A stretch of 36,802 bases of DNA from Oscillospiraceae bacterium. GTDB taxonomy: Bacteria > Bacillota > Clostridia > Oscillospirales > Oscillospiraceae. Numbering within the stretch: position 1 is the first letter of the stretch; each line of letters opens with the position of its first letter. The stretch lies in contig JABUSQ010000158.1 in assembly GCA_021442665.1 (NCBI GenBank), positions 1-36,802 on the forward strand, in the 5' to 3' direction. A program made the translations under genes and the position numbers. The notes beneath the pieces were generated by a model. That model worked only from the letters and a program-made list of their open reading frames with translations, ran no database searches and was not told the DNA's origin. Shown one piece after another: positions 34,888 through 36,802 of this stretch.

Positions 34888-36802
34888 ATGAAAAACACAG
34901 GAAAAAGAATGATAAGCCTTCTGCTGTGCGCGGTCATGCTGTGGGGGCTTTGCGCATTTATGCCCTCCGCCTCGGCTGCGGGCTATACCGCCGACGGCAC
35001 CGTGCGTCAGCTTGCGGGAGGCGATACCGACGCCGCAGAGGGCGAGTGCTACCGCATATCCACGGATGACGAGCTGCTCGACCTTGCGGAGTATGTCGCC
35101 GCAGGCAGGAATACTCTGGGCGTGACCTTCTATCTGAGCCGCGACATCGCCATGGGCAGAGAGTCCTGGGACGGCATCGGCACGGATATGAATGCCTTTC
35201 AGGGAGTTTTCGACGGCTGCGGCTATGCCGTGACAGACCTTATAAGCTATCTGTTCAAAAAGGTGGGCACCGAGGGCGTTGTGAAGAATCTCGGCGTAAA
35301 CGGTGTCAGTCAGGGCGTGAACGCCGCAGGCATCGTCTCGGAGCTTCAGGGCAGCGTAATAAACTGCTGGAGCGCGGTGAATGTCACGGGAACCGAACGC
35401 TGCGGAGGCATAGCCGCCGTATGCGCGGGAGGCAGGATAGCAAACTGCGCCGTCTACGGCAGGGTGAAGGGCAGCGGCATAGCGGGAGCTGTGGCAGGAG
35501 AGACGGTCTTCGGCACTATCATGGACTGCTACTATCTCTACTACAGCGCAGACAGGGGCGTGGGTCTTGAGGGAGAGGGCAGCAGCTCGGACATCCTTCG
35601 CTTCGCCACCAGTCCCACAGTGTGTCCCACGGAGGAGGAGAAGACCGTGGGCAGCGTTACCAGCTCCGACCTTACGGAGCTGCTGACCGCATGGGTTGCC
35701 CGAAGCGGTGACGAGAGCCTGAGGAAATGGGCCTTTGACACCTCGGAGGAGAGCACGGGTCGGACGGGAGGCCGCTTCCCCATGCTCATCTATCCGGGCT
35801 TTGTGGCGGAAGCCTCCGTATATCCCGACAGCGTTCCCATGGAGACGCTGTACGAGTCTCAGGCGGATGCACAGCCGGGGGTGTGCTACAGCATCGGCGA
35901 CATGAGAGAGCTTACCCTCCTGGCGGACTTCGTAAACGAGGGGCACAACACCGAGGGAGCCACCTTCTTCCTGACGGCGGATATGAGCGTAATCGTGGAC
36001 GGCTCCTTTTACAAGGGTGAGAGCTGGGTTCCGATAGGGACAAGCTCCGCCAACAGCTTCCGAGGGGTGTTCGACGGACAGGGCTTCATCATCGCCGAGT
36101 TCGTGATAAAGGACTGCGACACCCCCGCAGGACTGTTCGGCTATGTAAACAGCGAAAACGCAGTGATTAAAAACGTGGGCATCGGCAGCGGAAGCCTTGC
36201 CGCCAACGCCTACGCCGGTGGCATCGTGGGCAGCCTCAATGCCGGCAGGGTTATAAACTGCTTCGTGCATATGGACGTGACGGGCGACAAGGCCGCCGGT
36301 GGCATCGCGGGCTATGCCGACAGAGGCGAGATAATAAACTGTGTTTACTACAACACCGCCTCGGATAATCACAAATACGGCGCCATCGTGGGTCAGACCA
36401 CGGCGAATTCCTCCGTGCAGTACTGCTATTACAGCACCGACAACACCGCAGTATCCGGCACTCCCGATAAGGGCACCTACGGCGTCAGCATCAGCTTCAG
36501 CGGCGGAGACGAATACACCCTCACACGGTCAGTGAACGTCAACGGCGTCAAGACTCTGAAGCTTTGCAACGCCCTGAACTACTGGATAGACACCATGGGC
36601 AAGGGTCAGAACCTGCGCTACTGGAAGCACGACGGCACGCCGGAATCCATTGCCCGGGCAAGGGGAGATTACCCCATACACATATACTACGCAGATGCCA
36701 CGGCAGTGGAGTATATAAAGGAGACGGAGGAGGAGCTGAACCGTACGGACAATCCCTACAGGGTGTTCTATAAGGAGACCTCCACCATGACGGAGCTCTA
36801 CG
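34888..36802 (+). CDS. secreted GLUG/beta-helix-like surface protein, partial (runs off window end)
   Basis: Open frame to window end (>=638 codons); signal peptide MKNTGKRMISLLLCAVMLWGLCAFMPSASA; repeated FxGVFDGxGxxI / AGGIVG / VINC segments; SD cggggag. Absent from ORF track because it has no stop in the window. Confidence 0.88.
   Translation, partial: MKNTGKRMISLLLCAVMLWGLCAFMPSASAAGYTADGTVRQLAGGDTDAAEGECYRISTDDELLDLAEYVAAGRNTLGVTFYLSRDIAMGRESWDGIGTDMNAFQGVFDGCGYAVTDLISYLFKKVGTEGVVKNLGVNGVSQGVNAAGIVSELQGSVINCWSAVNVTGTERCGGIAAVCAGGRIANCAVYGRVKGSGIAGAVAGETVFGTIMDCYYLYYSADRGVGLEGEGSSSDILRFATSPTVCPTEEEKTVGSVTSSDLTELLTAWVARSGDESLRKWAFDTSEESTGRTGGRFPMLIYPGFVAEASVYPDSVPMETLYESQADAQPGVCYSIGDMRELTLLADFVNEGHNTEGATFFLTADMSVIVDGSFYKGESWVPIGTSSANSFRGVFDGQGFIIAEFVIKDCDTPAGLFGYVNSENAVIKNVGIGSGSLAANAYAGGIVGSLNAGRVINCFVHMDVTGDKAAGGIAGYADRGEIINCVYYNTASDNHKYGAIVGQTTANSSVQYCYYSTDNTAVSGTPDKGTYGVSISFSGGDEYTLTRSVNVNGVKTLKLCNALNYWIDTMGKGQNLRYWKHDGTPESIARARGDYPIHIYYADATAVEYIKETEEELNRTDNPYRVFYKETSTMTELY

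Noticed and set aside
34831-36372. 513-aa minus-strand ORF
   Set aside because: Shadow of the plus-strand GLUG-like secreted protein, which has an SD, signal peptide and repeats but was missing from the track because it runs off the end.

Overview
This 36.8 kb window looks chromosomal and Clostridia-like (Firmicutes). That taxonomic guess rests only on gene content and codon style. I see no rRNA, tRNA, CRISPR array, transposase or phage genes. Main modules, left to right: (i) a coiled-coil protein, a 2[4Fe-4S] ferredoxin missed by the ORF track, and a membrane protein; (ii) a compact corrinoid methyltransferase operon (URO-D-like methyltransferase, a 42-aa small ORF, corrinoid protein, homocysteine-methyltransferase-like protein, RACE-type corrinoid activator), about 1.5-5.75 kb; (iii) a GntR regulator, a YkvI-like transporter and two tandem ketopantoate-reductase-like dehydrogenases; (iv) a PlsC-like acyltransferase with a zinc ribbon, an SCP2-like protein and DUF805; (v) a six-gene, nearly gapless minus-strand dlt-like operon (Ig-like/transglutaminase, stand-alone adenylation enzyme, carrier protein, MBOAT, SGNH-like protein with Cys in place of Ser, lipoprotein), about 12.9-19.9 kb, divergent from an Asp/Glu-racemase-family gene, an orphan ABC solute-binding lipoprotein and a radical SAM protein; (vi) GreA, a second DUF805, an RHH-protein/ClpB operon, a GH13 glucosidase, an SGNH hydrolase, type III pantothenate kinase and an MBL hydrolase; (vii) two lipoproteins, a histidine kinase/response regulator pair and a divergent secreted GLUG/beta-helix-like protein that runs off the window end. 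Best candidates for undescribed biology are the corrinoid operon with its small ORF and the dlt-like operon with transglutaminase and racemase. All family calls come from motifs read by eye; no database search was run.
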